Source of the DNA: Dehalococcoidia bacterium
Lineage (GTDB): Bacteria; Chloroflexota; Dehalococcoidia; Dehalococcoidales; Fen-1064
DNA: 14,655 bases
Direction of reading: 5' to 3'
Assembly (NCBI GenBank): GCA_003153075.1
Contig: PMBW01000133.1
Coordinates: 2,337-16,991 of the forward strand
Part shown: one piece after another, positions 8,327-14,425 of the stretch
How positions within the stretch are numbered: position 1 is the stretch's first letter
How the letters are laid out: the number at the start of each line of letters is the position of its first letter
Program-made: the position numbers and the translations under genes
The notes under the pieces: generated by a model
Told to the model about the DNA's origin: nothing
The model's input: the letters and a program-made list of their open reading frames with translations, nothing else
Databases searched by the model: none

Positions 8327-9406
8327 ATGAGACGTATAACAACGAAATATGCTCAACCGGGTATGATCCTGGGGATGCCGGTCTATGATAATTACGGCAA
8401 AGAATTATTGGGCCGGCGTACCAACCTGAATGAACAGCACCTGGCGCTGATGGCCAGGAACAGCATCACCGAAATCCTCATCGAGGACCAGCGCGTGGAT
8501 GACTTGGTGGTCGCGCCGATGGTTTCTCCGGAAAAAGAAGGGAAACTCGCGGATGCTTTCCGCCAGATGCTGATCAGAACTAAAAACATTCAGACGATCG
8601 ACCCCTCCTTCCTTTCTGCGGTCAATGTCGCTGTCAACGAGATCGGCCGTAGTCTGACGCTGAGTATCATGGGTGAAATTAACGTCTCCTGCTCTGTTTC
8701 CCAATCCGATTATATCTATCTGCATCCGGTCAAATCCGCTATTCTTGCCATGGCATTAGGGTACAGATGGGGCAAGTCTTCCGAAGAGCTGGTCATCCTG
8801 GGAATGAGTTCGCTGTTAAAAGACCTTAGCTGCATATTCATGCCGCCGGGTCTGATGACCAAATCAGATCTGACGCCGGAAGAAGCCGCGATGGTCCGGC
8901 AGCACCCGGTAAAAAGTTATGAGATGCTTTCCCAATTCAGTGAAATTAAAGATGGCATTGCCAATGTCGTCCTGCAGCACCACGAACAGTGGAACGGCGG
9001 CGGTTATCCGCGCGGTTTACAGGGCGATCAGATCTCAAATTACGCTCAAATCATCGCTGCTGCCGATGTCTTTTCCGACCTGCTGGTCGAAGCCCCGGGC
9101 AAAGACAAATGCATGTCCCACGAAGCGATCGAATTTATCATGGCCGCCAGCGGCGACCTTTTCGATCCCAAACTGGTGGAGGCTTTTGTCCGTAAAATTC
9201 CCGCCTATCCCAATGGGTTGACCGTAAAAATGAACAGCGGGGAAATCGGTATTGTATCTGATCCCAATCTCGGTTTTGTTGCCAGACCGGTTATCAGGGT
9301 AACCTATGACCCGGAACACGGGAACCTGAAAAAACCGTATGATATCAATTTGGCAAAATCTGAATATCAGCGGAAGCTGATTAGTAAAGTGCTGGAGTAT
9401 GACTAG
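8327..9406 (+). CDS. HD-GYP-like protein with a degenerate metal site
   Basis: This 359-residue protein has an N-terminal segment typical of HD-GYP proteins (PGMILGMPVYDNYGKELL, from residue 11), an HD-GYP-like domain (about 128-260) and a C-terminal domain often found after it (SGEIGIVSDPNLGFVARPVI). HD-GYP enzymes hydrolyse cyclic di-GMP. Aligned by eye, this copy keeps H133, H193, H218/H219 (LQHHEQWNGGGYP), D247 and the GYP motif. The defining HD pair, however, reads K165-D166 (SLLKDLSCIFMPP). Loss of that His, a metal ligand, predicts weak or absent phosphodiesterase activity and possibly a binding or scaffold role. GGGAG lies a few bases before the ATG. Its stop overlaps the next GTG start by one base, so the two genes are coupled. 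Its place in the che unit suggests an accessory signalling role, which is inferred. Confidence 0.85.
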   Translation: MRRITTKYAQPGMILGMPVYDNYGKELLGRRTNLNEQHLALMARNSITEILIEDQRVDDLVVAPMVSPEKEGKLADAFRQMLIRTKNIQTIDPSFLSAVNVAVNEIGRSLTLSIMGEINVSCSVSQSDYIYLHPVKSAILAMALGYRWGKSSEELVILGMSSLLKDLSCIFMPPGLMTKSDLTPEEAAMVRQHPVKSYEMLSQFSEIKDGIANVVLQHHEQWNGGGYPRGLQGDQISNYAQIIAAADVFSDLLVEAPGKDKCMSHEAIEFIMAASGDLFDPKLVEAFVRKIPAYPNGLTVKMNSGEIGIVSDPNLGFVARPVIRVTYDPEHGNLKKPYDINLAKSEYQRKLISKVLEYD

Positions 9407-10008
9407 TGGGAAACGATGATGAAAAGGTCCTTTCTCAGGCTGATGTTGATGCTTTGGTAGCATTGGTGCCGGATGCGCCCCGGGCTGCTGCGCCCCCTCC
9501 TCCTCCCCCGCCGCCTCCACAAGCTGCGCCGCCTGCGCCGGTGCCTCCTGTGACGGTCAATATTAGAACTGCCCCGGTTGAGCGGCCCGCGCCGCCGGCA
9601 GAAACCGCCCGCGCCAATCCTCCGGCTTCTCATGGCTCGAGCGTCGGTTCTGTATCCTTGAGCGAAATACTGGTCTTGAAAAAGACCGTGGATGACCTCA
9701 GCAGGCAGGTCAATAAATTTGCCAATACCGCGCAGCGCCTTGATGCGCTGGAAGAAAGGATCGGTGAACTGGCGTTCTCGCTTGAACGTACTTCACATAA
9801 TGTACAACCGGCCGGTAAGGAAATTACCGCGATCCAAAATGAATTACGGCAATTATCACGGCTATTGGACGACCGTCCGCATGAACTAAAGGACGACTTC
9901 TTGTGTGAACATTGCCAGGCGCAAGGCACAATGGCCGTCATGACCAAATGCACATCCTGCGGTCGGGAAGGCTGGTTCGGCTGGTGGCCCCGGAAGAAAA
10001 GCCGTTAA
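9406..10008 (+). CDS. FliM-like N-terminal peptide, Pro-rich linker, coiled coil and zinc ribbon; candidate CheY adapter
   Basis: I do not recognise a named family for this 200-residue protein. It starts at a GTG overlapping the previous stop (TAGTG), with GGAG 8 bases upstream. Residues 8-18, VLSQADVDALV, resemble the LSQ-E-I-DAL-L peptide with which FliM and FliY bind CheY-P. A Pro/Ala-rich linker follows (about 22-75, including nine consecutive prolines), then a predicted coiled coil (about 84-155, heptad-like LEERIGELAFSLERT), and a four-Cys zinc ribbon (C167, C170, C182, C185) with a Trp-rich basic tail. The Thr/Pro linker and coiled coil suggest a soluble, oligomeric tether. As last gene of a che unit facing an archaellum operon, it is a candidate link from CheY-P to the motor. 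This function is inferred. The LSQ-type peptide also occurs in other signalling proteins, so the match alone proves little. Confidence 0.75.
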   Translation: MGNDDEKVLSQADVDALVALVPDAPRAAAPPPPPPPPPQAAPPAPVPPVTVNIRTAPVERPAPPAETARANPPASHGSSVGSVSLSEILVLKKTVDDLSRQVNKFANTAQRLDALEERIGELAFSLERTSHNVQPAGKEITAIQNELRQLSRLLDDRPHELKDDFLCEHCQAQGTMAVMTKCTSCGREGWFGWWPRKKSR

Positions 10009-10041
10009 AACCACCTCCTATGGCAAAAAATGATTAATTGC

Positions 10042-10076
10042 TTCCCCCTGTCTCCGAAGGTACGGAGAGGGGGGGA
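10042..10076. terminator. Long hairpin after the chemotaxis unit, possible transcription end
   Basis: TCTCCG (10051-10056) pairs with CGGAGA (10063-10068). After a bulged G (10050) the stem continues with a C-run (10044-10048) against a G-run (10070-10074). It lies 34 bases after the last che-unit gene. No T-run follows on the + strand (AGGTT), so factor-independent termination is uncertain. It may instead be one of the local repeats. Confidence 0.45.
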
Positions 10077-10084
10077 GGTTCTAT

Positions 10085-10138
10085 GTCATACTGAGCCCAT
10101 CGATTTCCTGTTCCCCGCGATAAAATAGCGAAGTATCC
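10085..10138. repeat. Interrupted palindromic intergenic repeat
   Basis: GTCATACTGAGC (10085-10096) and AGCGAAGTATCC (10127-10138) look like the two ends of the dispersed palindromic repeat of the form GTCAT-CTGAGCGAAGCGAAG-ATC that I recall from many bacterial intergenic regions. About 30 bases separate the halves. ATACT (10088-10092) pairs with AGTAT (10132-10136). Confidence 0.4.
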
Positions 10139-10149
10139 AGTAAACGACC

Positions 10150-10163
10150 CCGGTTAGTCCTCT
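10150..10163 (+). repeat. 14-bp direct repeat, copy 1
   Basis: CCGGTTAGTCCTCT is identical to the copy at 10363-10376, 213 bases away. In the second copy it runs directly into the other repeat (CGCCCCAGCGTGG), overlapping none of it. Confidence 0.7.
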
Positions 10164-10190
10164 TTGAGTCTTAAACGAAATACTTCCTTA

Positions 10191-10214
10191 GACTTTCTGA
10201 CTTAGAAGAAAGTC
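10191..10214. repeat. Perfect 8-bp inverted repeat
   Basis: GACTTTCT (10191-10198) and AGAAAGTC (10207-10214) are reverse complements with an 8-base loop. It is part of the hairpin cluster in this intergenic region. Confidence 0.6.
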
Positions 10215-10219
10215 GGAGG

Positions 10220-10245
10220 TCCCTTTCGACCGCAGTTGAAAGGGA
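10220..10245. repeat. 11-bp inverted repeat with 4-base loop
   Basis: TCCCTTTCGAC (10220-10230) pairs with GTTGAAAGGGA (10235-10245) with one G-T wobble and loop CGCA. The length and small loop make it the strongest single hairpin of the cluster. There is no T-run after it on either strand. Confidence 0.65.
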
Positions 10246-10247
10246 TA

Positions 10248-10319
10248 TGGTTACGCAGTCAAAATGTACGCCCCAGCGTGGCCGGAGTCCGCAGACGGAG
10301 GTACTTTGCTTCGTAACCA
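10248..10319. repeat. 8-bp inverted repeat enclosing a repeat unit
   Basis: TGGTTACG (10248-10255) is the exact reverse complement of CGTAACCA (10312-10319). The 56-base interior includes the first copy of CGCCCCAGCGTGG. The right arm overlaps the loop of the neighbouring 10305-10334 stem, so the two structures partly exclude each other. Confidence 0.5.
10269..10281 (+). repeat. 13-bp direct repeat, copy 1
   Basis: CGCCCCAGCGTGG is identical to the copy at 10377-10389, 108 bases away. The flanks differ, so the word itself appears to be the repeated module. Confidence 0.65.
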
Positions 10320-10334
10320 ATTCTTCGAAGCAAA
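10305..10334. repeat. Perfect 9-bp inverted repeat
   Basis: TTTGCTTCG (10305-10313) and CGAAGCAAA (10326-10334) are exact reverse complements with a 12-base loop. Confidence 0.65.
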
Positions 10335-10362
10335 TGTAGAGAGAGGGTGACCGTGTAGTGCT

Positions 10363-10389
10363 CCGGTTAGTCCTCTCGCCCCAGCGTGG
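10363..10389 (+). repeat. Second copies of both direct repeats, fused head to tail
   Basis: CCGGTTAGTCCTCT (10363-10376) is followed without a gap by CGCCCCAGCGTGG (10377-10389). Earlier in the region the same two modules lie about 105 bases apart. GA-rich simple sequence (GAGAG runs at about 10339-10346 and 10390-10411) flanks them. Confidence 0.65.
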
Positions 10390-10513
10390 GAGAGAGCTAG
10401 AGAGAGGGAGATTTGTCATTGTTCAAACCGCTCCCAACCCATACTCATTGCTGCATGTATTGATTCCCCCCTAAAGGCTTTCAATTATCCCGGCGAAATC
10501 CATGACTAAAAAG

Positions 10514-10543
10514 TTGACTATACTCAATCATAATCAATTTATT
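10514..10543 (+). promoter_or_regulatory. Possible promoter for the structured RNA and membrane-protein gene
   Basis: TTGACT (10514-10519) is a good -35 match. TTTATT (10538-10543), 18 bases downstream, is a weak -10. A start near 10550 would place the structured element at the beginning of the transcript. The -10 element is poor, so this is tentative. Confidence 0.3.
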
Positions 10544-10567
10544 CATTATGTCCAAACCTGCCTTTAC

Positions 10568-10680
10568 TTGTGCTAAAATGTAAGACGAAGGAAGCAAAGA
10601 AGTATCGCTCTTATGTTGGTCACCTGGGTGATACGGAGCCAATGGTGAAACCGCCCTGAAAACAGTCGGGTTTAGCATAA
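10568..10680 (+). ncRNA. Candidate structured 5' leader (riboswitch-like), class not recognised
   Basis: TTGTGCTAAA (10568-10577) pairs with TTTAGCATAA (10671-10680), a 10-bp closing helix with one wobble across 93 bases. Inside it, ATGTAAGA (10578-10585) can pair with TCTTATGT (10609-10616) with two wobbles, around a purine-rich loop containing GCAAAG. TTGG (10616-10619) pairs with CCAA (10639-10642) around a TCAC/GTGA stem, competing for one base with the first helix. Then come GGTGAAACC (10644-10652) and a CTG/CAG stem (10656-10665). A further stem (AGCTA 10681-10685 with TAGCT 10706-10710) lies between it and the ribosome site of the next gene. This multi-branch fold resembles a metabolite- or dinucleotide-sensing leader. 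It does not match the cyclic-di-GMP-I, cyclic-di-AMP, cobalamin, TPP or fluoride consensus well enough for assignment. Confidence 0.45.
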
Positions 10681-10730
10681 AGCTATTGCCTCAGCAAGCA
10701 TGTTTTAGCTGGACCCGTCAGGAAGTAAAC

Positions 10731-11144
10731 ATGAAATTATGGTTTCAACGGATCAGCATTCCTGTCCTGAATGAGTCGATGATAAAACAGGGAACACCCG
10801 CTCATTCCTCAGGGGAAAATCCAACTGCCAAAGGCGCCCGCGGATTGCAACAGGTTATTTTTCTCTTTTGTGCCTTGGAAATGCTGGACGCATTGATCAC
10901 CTATTTCGCGGTTAACTTGGGGTTGGTCTGGGAGGGCAATCACCTTGTCGCCCAAATAGCGGGCAGCTGGACATTCATCCTGTTAAAATTCACCGGCGCG
11001 GTTTTATCCGGGCTGGTTCTGCAAAGATTACATGCGCATTTCCCCAAACTGTCGCTTGCGGCTGCGGTCAGTATCGCGGTATTTTACGGATTGGTGCTTG
11101 CCTGGAACGCCGATATGATCATCCGTGTTTTACTCTCCCGCTAG
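10731..11144 (+). CDS. Small DUF5658-like membrane protein
   Basis: This 137-residue protein has a hydrophilic N-terminus (about 1-38) and three predicted membrane segments at about residues 41-60, 78-97 and 106-125. The pattern LEMLDALITYFAVNLG, then GNHLVAQI and a Lys within the second segment (ILLKFTGA) resembles DUF5658 proteins, whose function is unknown. The ATG at 10731 is preceded by AGGAAG (10720-10725). A TTG 45 bases upstream in frame falls inside a predicted RNA stem and lacks a ribosome site, so it is rejected. The gene stands alone behind a long structured leader and ends 85 bases before the convergent archaellum operon. No link to motility is evident. Confidence 0.75.
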   Translation: MKLWFQRISIPVLNESMIKQGTPAHSSGENPTAKGARGLQQVIFLFCALEMLDALITYFAVNLGLVWEGNHLVAQIAGSWTFILLKFTGAVLSGLVLQRLHAHFPKLSLAAAVSIAVFYGLVLAWNADMIIRVLLSR

Positions 11145-11229
11145 AACACCGGGCTAAAATCAAAGTTTATTGCATTTTTATATTTTGTATTTGTTTGGAT
11201 TTTGATATTTGGAATTTCGAATTCCTGTC
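11145..11229. other. AT-rich spacer between convergent genes
   Basis: This 85-base spacer between the two converging transcription units is T-rich on the + strand. GGAATT (11211-11216) and AATTCC (11220-11225) form a perfect 6-bp stem with loop TCG. The wording around it (TTTGTTTGGATTTTGATAT) resembles AT-rich intergenic repeats I recall from metagenomic bacterial genomes. It may serve bidirectional termination, but no standard stem plus T-run is seen. Confidence 0.4.
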
Positions 11230-11868
11230 TTAATGATCTATCCAGTACAGAATTTTAACGTTTACCCCCGGGTCCTTATCAGCTATGTACGGATGAAAAA
11301 TATAGTATCCGTCAACCCACTTCTGTTCGTCCGGTTTCATTACCACGCTGCCTGACCTGTTCAGCTGGTCGCATGGTTTATCGGTTGTCAACGCAATAAA
11401 TCCGCCCGTTGCCTTTACTCCCATATATTGTCCGTCCGGCGTGTTGACCGCCATCCGGATGTGTTCTCCCACACCGGATACGGTCCAGACGAGATGAATA
11501 GTATCCTCGGCAGCTAAATAAATGGGTAAAGTATATTCAGCATATGTCTGCGGCGCCGTAATTAACAGCGGAAAAGTCGTCTGGGCAAGTGTCGGCGTGA
11601 CGGTAGTCTTTGGGGTAGTCGGCATCGTTGTCGTTGCAACCGTTGGTTTAGGGGCAGTCGGTGCGGTTATCGCCACAGCGGCGGATTTTGGCGTAGTTTT
11701 AGTAGTCGTTTTAGCCCCGCAACTTGCAGCAGACATCGCTAAAGCGGGCAATGCAAGCAAAATAAGCGTTAACGCAAACCTGTTCGCCGCTTTCTTCGGA
11801 GCGAAGTTATTGTCGTTTCGTCTGCATGCTCTCTTTATTAATGACATCAACGCGTATCCCACGTTCAT
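11230..11868 (-). CDS. Exported protein: signal anchor, Thr/Pro/Ala-rich linker and beta-rich domain; possible archaellum stator
   Basis: I do not recognise a named family for this 212-residue protein. The first 30 residues are basic (KRACRR, PKKAANR), followed by a hydrophobic segment (about 31-50, LTLILLALPALAMSAASC). This predicts export, with cleavage or anchoring near Cys51. AASC is a poor lipobox, so a lipoprotein is possible but uncertain. Residues about 55-98 are a Thr/Pro/Ala/Lys-rich linker. The C-terminal part (about 99-212) is a predicted beta-sandwich reminiscent of GOLD-like domains (DTIHLVWTVSG, VNTPDGQYMG, GYYIFHPYIADKDPGVNV). ATG overlaps the previous stop (ATGA), and AGGAG (11872-11876) lies just upstream. 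In archaea the stator proteins ArlF and ArlG are also a membrane anchor plus a beta-sandwich outside the membrane. An analogous role is inferred from topology and operon only. Confidence 0.75.
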   Translation of the reverse strand: MNVGYALMSLIKRACRRNDNNFAPKKAANRFALTLILLALPALAMSAASCGAKTTTKTTPKSAAVAITAPTAPKPTVATTTMPTTPKTTVTPTLAQTTFPLLITAPQTYAEYTLPIYLAAEDTIHLVWTVSGVGEHIRMAVNTPDGQYMGVKATGGFIALTTDKPCDQLNRSGSVVMKPDEQKWVDGYYIFHPYIADKDPGVNVKILYWIDH

Positions 11869-12878
11869 CAGCTCCTGTTTCGTTTTAATAGAGCGACAAG
11901 ATCCTGCCCGTCTTTGATCAAATTATTAACCTCGACTTCTTTCAGATCCTTGGCAAGCTTGGTCGCCTCGCTGTCATCCACTGCTTCTTTTGAAAACATC
12001 TTGGACATGTCATCCAGCGATGACTTCGGTTCCGGTTTTTTAACGCTGGCGGTAACGGTCGCGGCCGGTTTGGCGGCTTCTGCTGTTGTCTTTGGTTTTT
12101 CTACAACGGGACTGCTTCCCGGTTTTGTGTTATTATTATCCATTTTCACTTCTGGCTCCTTTTTCACTGTTTCGGCAGTGCCGGGTTTTTTCTCATTGGC
12201 CGCAGCATTATTGCTTAACGGTTTAGGCGGTATTATACCTGCTGCCGGTTTCACTGCATTCGCAGGGGCCGCAGCTGGCGCCGCTTTTACTGGGTCGGCC
12301 GGTTTGGCTGCTTTCGGTGCTTCATTTTTAACGGCTGGCGGCGGGGGCGTGATGTTGGCTGTCTTTACCTCTGTAACAGGTTTCACCACCGGTTGCGGTT
12401 TGACGGTTGAAGGAGCCTGTGGTGGAGGAGTTACCGCCTTGGGTGCAGGCATAACCGCCTCTTTGTTCCCTGCAGCTGCTTGTTCCGCTGTTATTCCTGA
12501 TTTGTCCTTACCGAACCGGAATTTGAATAATTTCATTTCTTTCCTTTCCGGTTTGGTGTTTTCACCGGCCGGTTGATTTTCCTTGACCTTCTTTACGAAC
12601 CTCTTTTTCTCCTTGACCGGTTTGATATAATTTTCCGTTTTTGCTTTAATAAACGGCATTTTAATAACTTTTTTGGATTTGGGTTGCTTTATTTCAATCA
12701 GTTGTGCTTCCGTCGTATTTGTTGTCTCTGTCGCCGGTTCCTCTTCCCCGGTTTTTTTAGTGGATCCCGTGTGTGTTAATGGCTCTCTGACGAAATATAT
12801 TATAGTCAAGACCAGCACGGTGCCGGCCAGGAGCAATATGCCTATGTATAGTAAAATTGCTATCATGTTTTCGCTCAT
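11868..12878 (-). CDS. Single-span membrane protein with long Lys/Pro/Ala-rich tail; possible archaellum platform component
   Basis: I do not recognise this 336-residue protein. Residues about 5-29 form one membrane span (MIAILLYIGILLLAGTVLVL). The acidic N-terminus and the very Lys-rich sequence after it predict a cytoplasmic tail by the positive-inside rule. Residues about 35-135 are basic, and about 140-285 are repetitive Pro/Ala/Lys/Val, probably disordered. The last 50 residues (from SSLDDMSKMFSKEA, then KLAKDLKEVEVNNLIKDG) are predicted helical and look like the one folded, functional part. AAAGGAGGAG (12887-12896) gives an excellent ribosome site 23 bases after arlJ. Its place next to arlJ and its topology recall ArlX, the monotopic ring protein of crenarchaeal archaella, or the ArlC/D/E role in euryarchaea. 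There is no visible sequence match to either. Biased composition could also mean a generic scaffold. Confidence 0.75.
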   Translation of the reverse strand: MSENMIAILLYIGILLLAGTVLVLTIIYFVREPLTHTGSTKKTGEEEPATETTNTTEAQLIEIKQPKSKKVIKMPFIKAKTENYIKPVKEKKRFVKKVKENQPAGENTKPERKEMKLFKFRFGKDKSGITAEQAAAGNKEAVMPAPKAVTPPPQAPSTVKPQPVVKPVTEVKTANITPPPPAVKNEAPKAAKPADPVKAAPAAAPANAVKPAAGIIPPKPLSNNAAANEKKPGTAETVKKEPEVKMDNNNTKPGSSPVVEKPKTTAEAAKPAATVTASVKKPEPKSSLDDMSKMFSKEAVDDSEATKLAKDLKEVEVNNLIKDGQDLVALLKRNRS

Positions 12879-12901
12879 TGTTTTAGCTCCTCCTTTTCCG
12901 G

Positions 12902-14425
12902 TTACTTAAACGTGGTAAACATCATGTTCACTACCGGAGGCACTCCTATCATAATTATTCCGGATATCGCGCTGGTTATTGCCAGGTAGAAGGTAAGTTT
13001 GGCGGTATGTCCGCCGCTTACTGCGAAAATCGCAAATGCGTTGGCAATTGTCAGGATGATCGTGATCAATATGATCATGAAGTGCAATAACTGGATTTCA
13101 GCGCCGTTCTGGGAAAAGAACCCGGATGAAGCCAAACCCAGCGATTGCATTGTAGAACTGCTGTTCGCCGGAATAATTTTTTGCACCAGTGTGGAAAATG
13201 AGAGGAAGACCTCGTATACAAATATGGATAAAGTGACCAGCACTGCGTGCATTGCTACTGTCAGCCAGGTAAACCCTAAGGAAATCTGTGTTCGCTGTGA
13301 ACGCAGCAAGGAAATTTTCATCGCGAAGGCGCTTGCTTCGTTCCCTACTTTTTGGGCGTCTCCGCCTAAAGAAATGCCGTCCCAGAACATCCGCACGGTG
13401 CGGTTAACCAGCTCTGAACCGGATTCACCCACAAATCTATCCCAGCAGAGATTCGGGCTTACTCCAGCCTCCAGTCGCGTGAAGAGCAATTTCACATCCT
13501 CGGTGAGGATACCCAGGGAACGGAAATCCAGACGCCCCATAGCTTCGGCTGCAGTGGCGCCGATGGCCGCCATCGTGCCGCCGAGTGAACGCAGAAATGC
13601 GGATACATCGGTATCCCGCAATGTGATCTTTTTATCATCGGTTGTTGCAACGATTCCTATCGGGAAAAGAAAAGCGCTGACGGTGAGCATCATGTAACCC
13701 AGGTCTACTTTCATCACCATCATTATCAATAGCACAACTATGCCGGATGGTATTAAAATTCTGGATAAATACTTCACCATATTTTGTTCATGCGAACGGT
13801 AAGGTAAGGCGTGATTAATTGTCTCGCGGGGAGCGGATTTGTATAAAAACCATGCTCCGAAAATGGTGGCCAGAATTGTGATGGCGGAAATGGATATAAT
13901 AAAGCCCACGCTCACGCTGCCGATCATCATCGTCACCACAGACATGACTGTGACCAGGGCGGAAGTCAGGATCAGAGATACATAGGCATCGGCCCACTTC
14001 TTTAAAAGGTCGATTTTCCTTTCATAAATACTGGTGTATGATTCGGACAGAATGTATGATTCCCGCGAAAGGAATGCGGATACATCTTCGCCGGACGCCA
14101 GGGCATTTGAAAGACGTAATAAAAGCGCCTTGATCTCCGGTATTTTTATTTTCTCACCGACGATACGGCATGCCTGCGCGTAATCATGGTTGAACATCTT
14201 CGCCACAAAATCAACTCTTCGGAAATATTTCGTAGCAATGTACGGTAATTTTGCCGAATAAAAGAAAAGGCCGCTGCGCGATATTCCTGATGAGGATATC
14301 GAAGCCATATAAGCCAATTGCGAAAAGAAATCGATATCGGCTAATTGATTATCGAAAGCCGCTTCACCGGCTTTTTTCTTTTGCTCTTTTTCTTTCCCTC
14401 TTAGGAACATTGTCAGCAGTCCCAT
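12902..14425 (-). CDS. arlJ: Archaellum platform membrane protein ArlJ (FlaJ)
   Basis: This 507-residue integral membrane protein belongs to the T2SF/GspF-TadC superfamily, in the archaellum ArlJ branch. ArlJ forms the membrane platform on which the ArlI ATPase drives filament assembly and rotation. A basic cytoplasmic N-terminus is followed by a first cytoplasmic domain (about 30-145: FFSQLAYMASISSSGISRSG, YDYA-like HDYAQACRIV, LASGEDVSAFL). Membrane segments lie at about 148-168, 173-195, 222-238 and 243-261. The second cytoplasmic domain (about 268-382) shows LRDTDVSAFLRSLGG, LFTRLEAGVSPNLCWDRF, GSELVNRTVRMFWDG, ISLGGD and LLRSQR. Three more segments follow, at about 383-405, 447-469 and 476-498. 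The length and the two-domain plan match archaeal ArlJ and are longer than typical single TadB or TadC. The ATG overlaps the arlI stop by one base. A Tad-type or other archaeal-type pilus platform is the main alternative. Confidence 0.82.
   Translation of the reverse strand: MGLLTMFLRGKEKEQKKKAGEAAFDNQLADIDFFSQLAYMASISSSGISRSGLFFYSAKLPYIATKYFRRVDFVAKMFNHDYAQACRIVGEKIKIPEIKALLLRLSNALASGEDVSAFLSRESYILSESYTSIYERKIDLLKKWADAYVSLILTSALVTVMSVVTMMIGSVSVGFIISISAITILATIFGAWFLYKSAPRETINHALPYRSHEQNMVKYLSRILIPSGIVVLLIMMVMKVDLGYMMLTVSAFLFPIGIVATTDDKKITLRDTDVSAFLRSLGGTMAAIGATAAEAMGRLDFRSLGILTEDVKLLFTRLEAGVSPNLCWDRFVGESGSELVNRTVRMFWDGISLGGDAQKVGNEASAFAMKISLLRSQRTQISLGFTWLTVAMHAVLVTLSIFVYEVFLSFSTLVQKIIPANSSSTMQSLGLASSGFFSQNGAEIQLLHFMIILITIILTIANAFAIFAVSGGHTAKLTFYLAITSAISGIIMIGVPPVVNMMFTTFK

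Larger units (their letters stand above)
10009..10567. other. Gene-free, repeat-rich intergenic region
   Basis: No credible gene is seen on either strand. The short open frames here are low-complexity readings of repeats, without ribosome sites. The region holds a G-rich hairpin, an interrupted palindromic repeat, two pairs of direct repeats, several perfect stems and GA-rich tracts, each listed separately. No tRNA, rRNA or transposase remnant is recognised. The right end (about 10500-10567) turns AT-rich and probably holds the promoter of the downstream RNA and gene. Confidence 0.7.

Noticed and set aside
10150..10389. CRISPR array
   Set aside because: Repeats are only 13-14 bp, occur twice each, spacing is irregular, and no cas genes are near.
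10171..10419. 82-residue minus-strand open frame (Ser/Arg-rich)
   Set aside because: It reads straight through the repeat cluster, has no ribosome site and no recognisable domain.
10009..10440. Insertion sequence or transposon remnant
   Set aside because: No transposase fragment, no matching terminal inverted repeats and no target duplication could be identified.
10568..10680. Assignment of the leader as a cyclic-di-GMP-I or cyclic-di-AMP riboswitch
   Set aside because: GCAAAG, TACGGAG and ACCCGTCAG words recall parts of those consensus sequences, but the order and the surrounding core do not fit.
10686..10730. TTG start adding 15 residues to the DUF5658-like protein
   Set aside because: It lies within a predicted RNA stem, has no Shine-Dalgarno, and the ATG at 10731 has AGGAAG in front.
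11211..11225. Intrinsic terminator between the convergent operons
   Set aside because: The 6-bp stem has a 3-base loop and no T-run directly after it on either strand.
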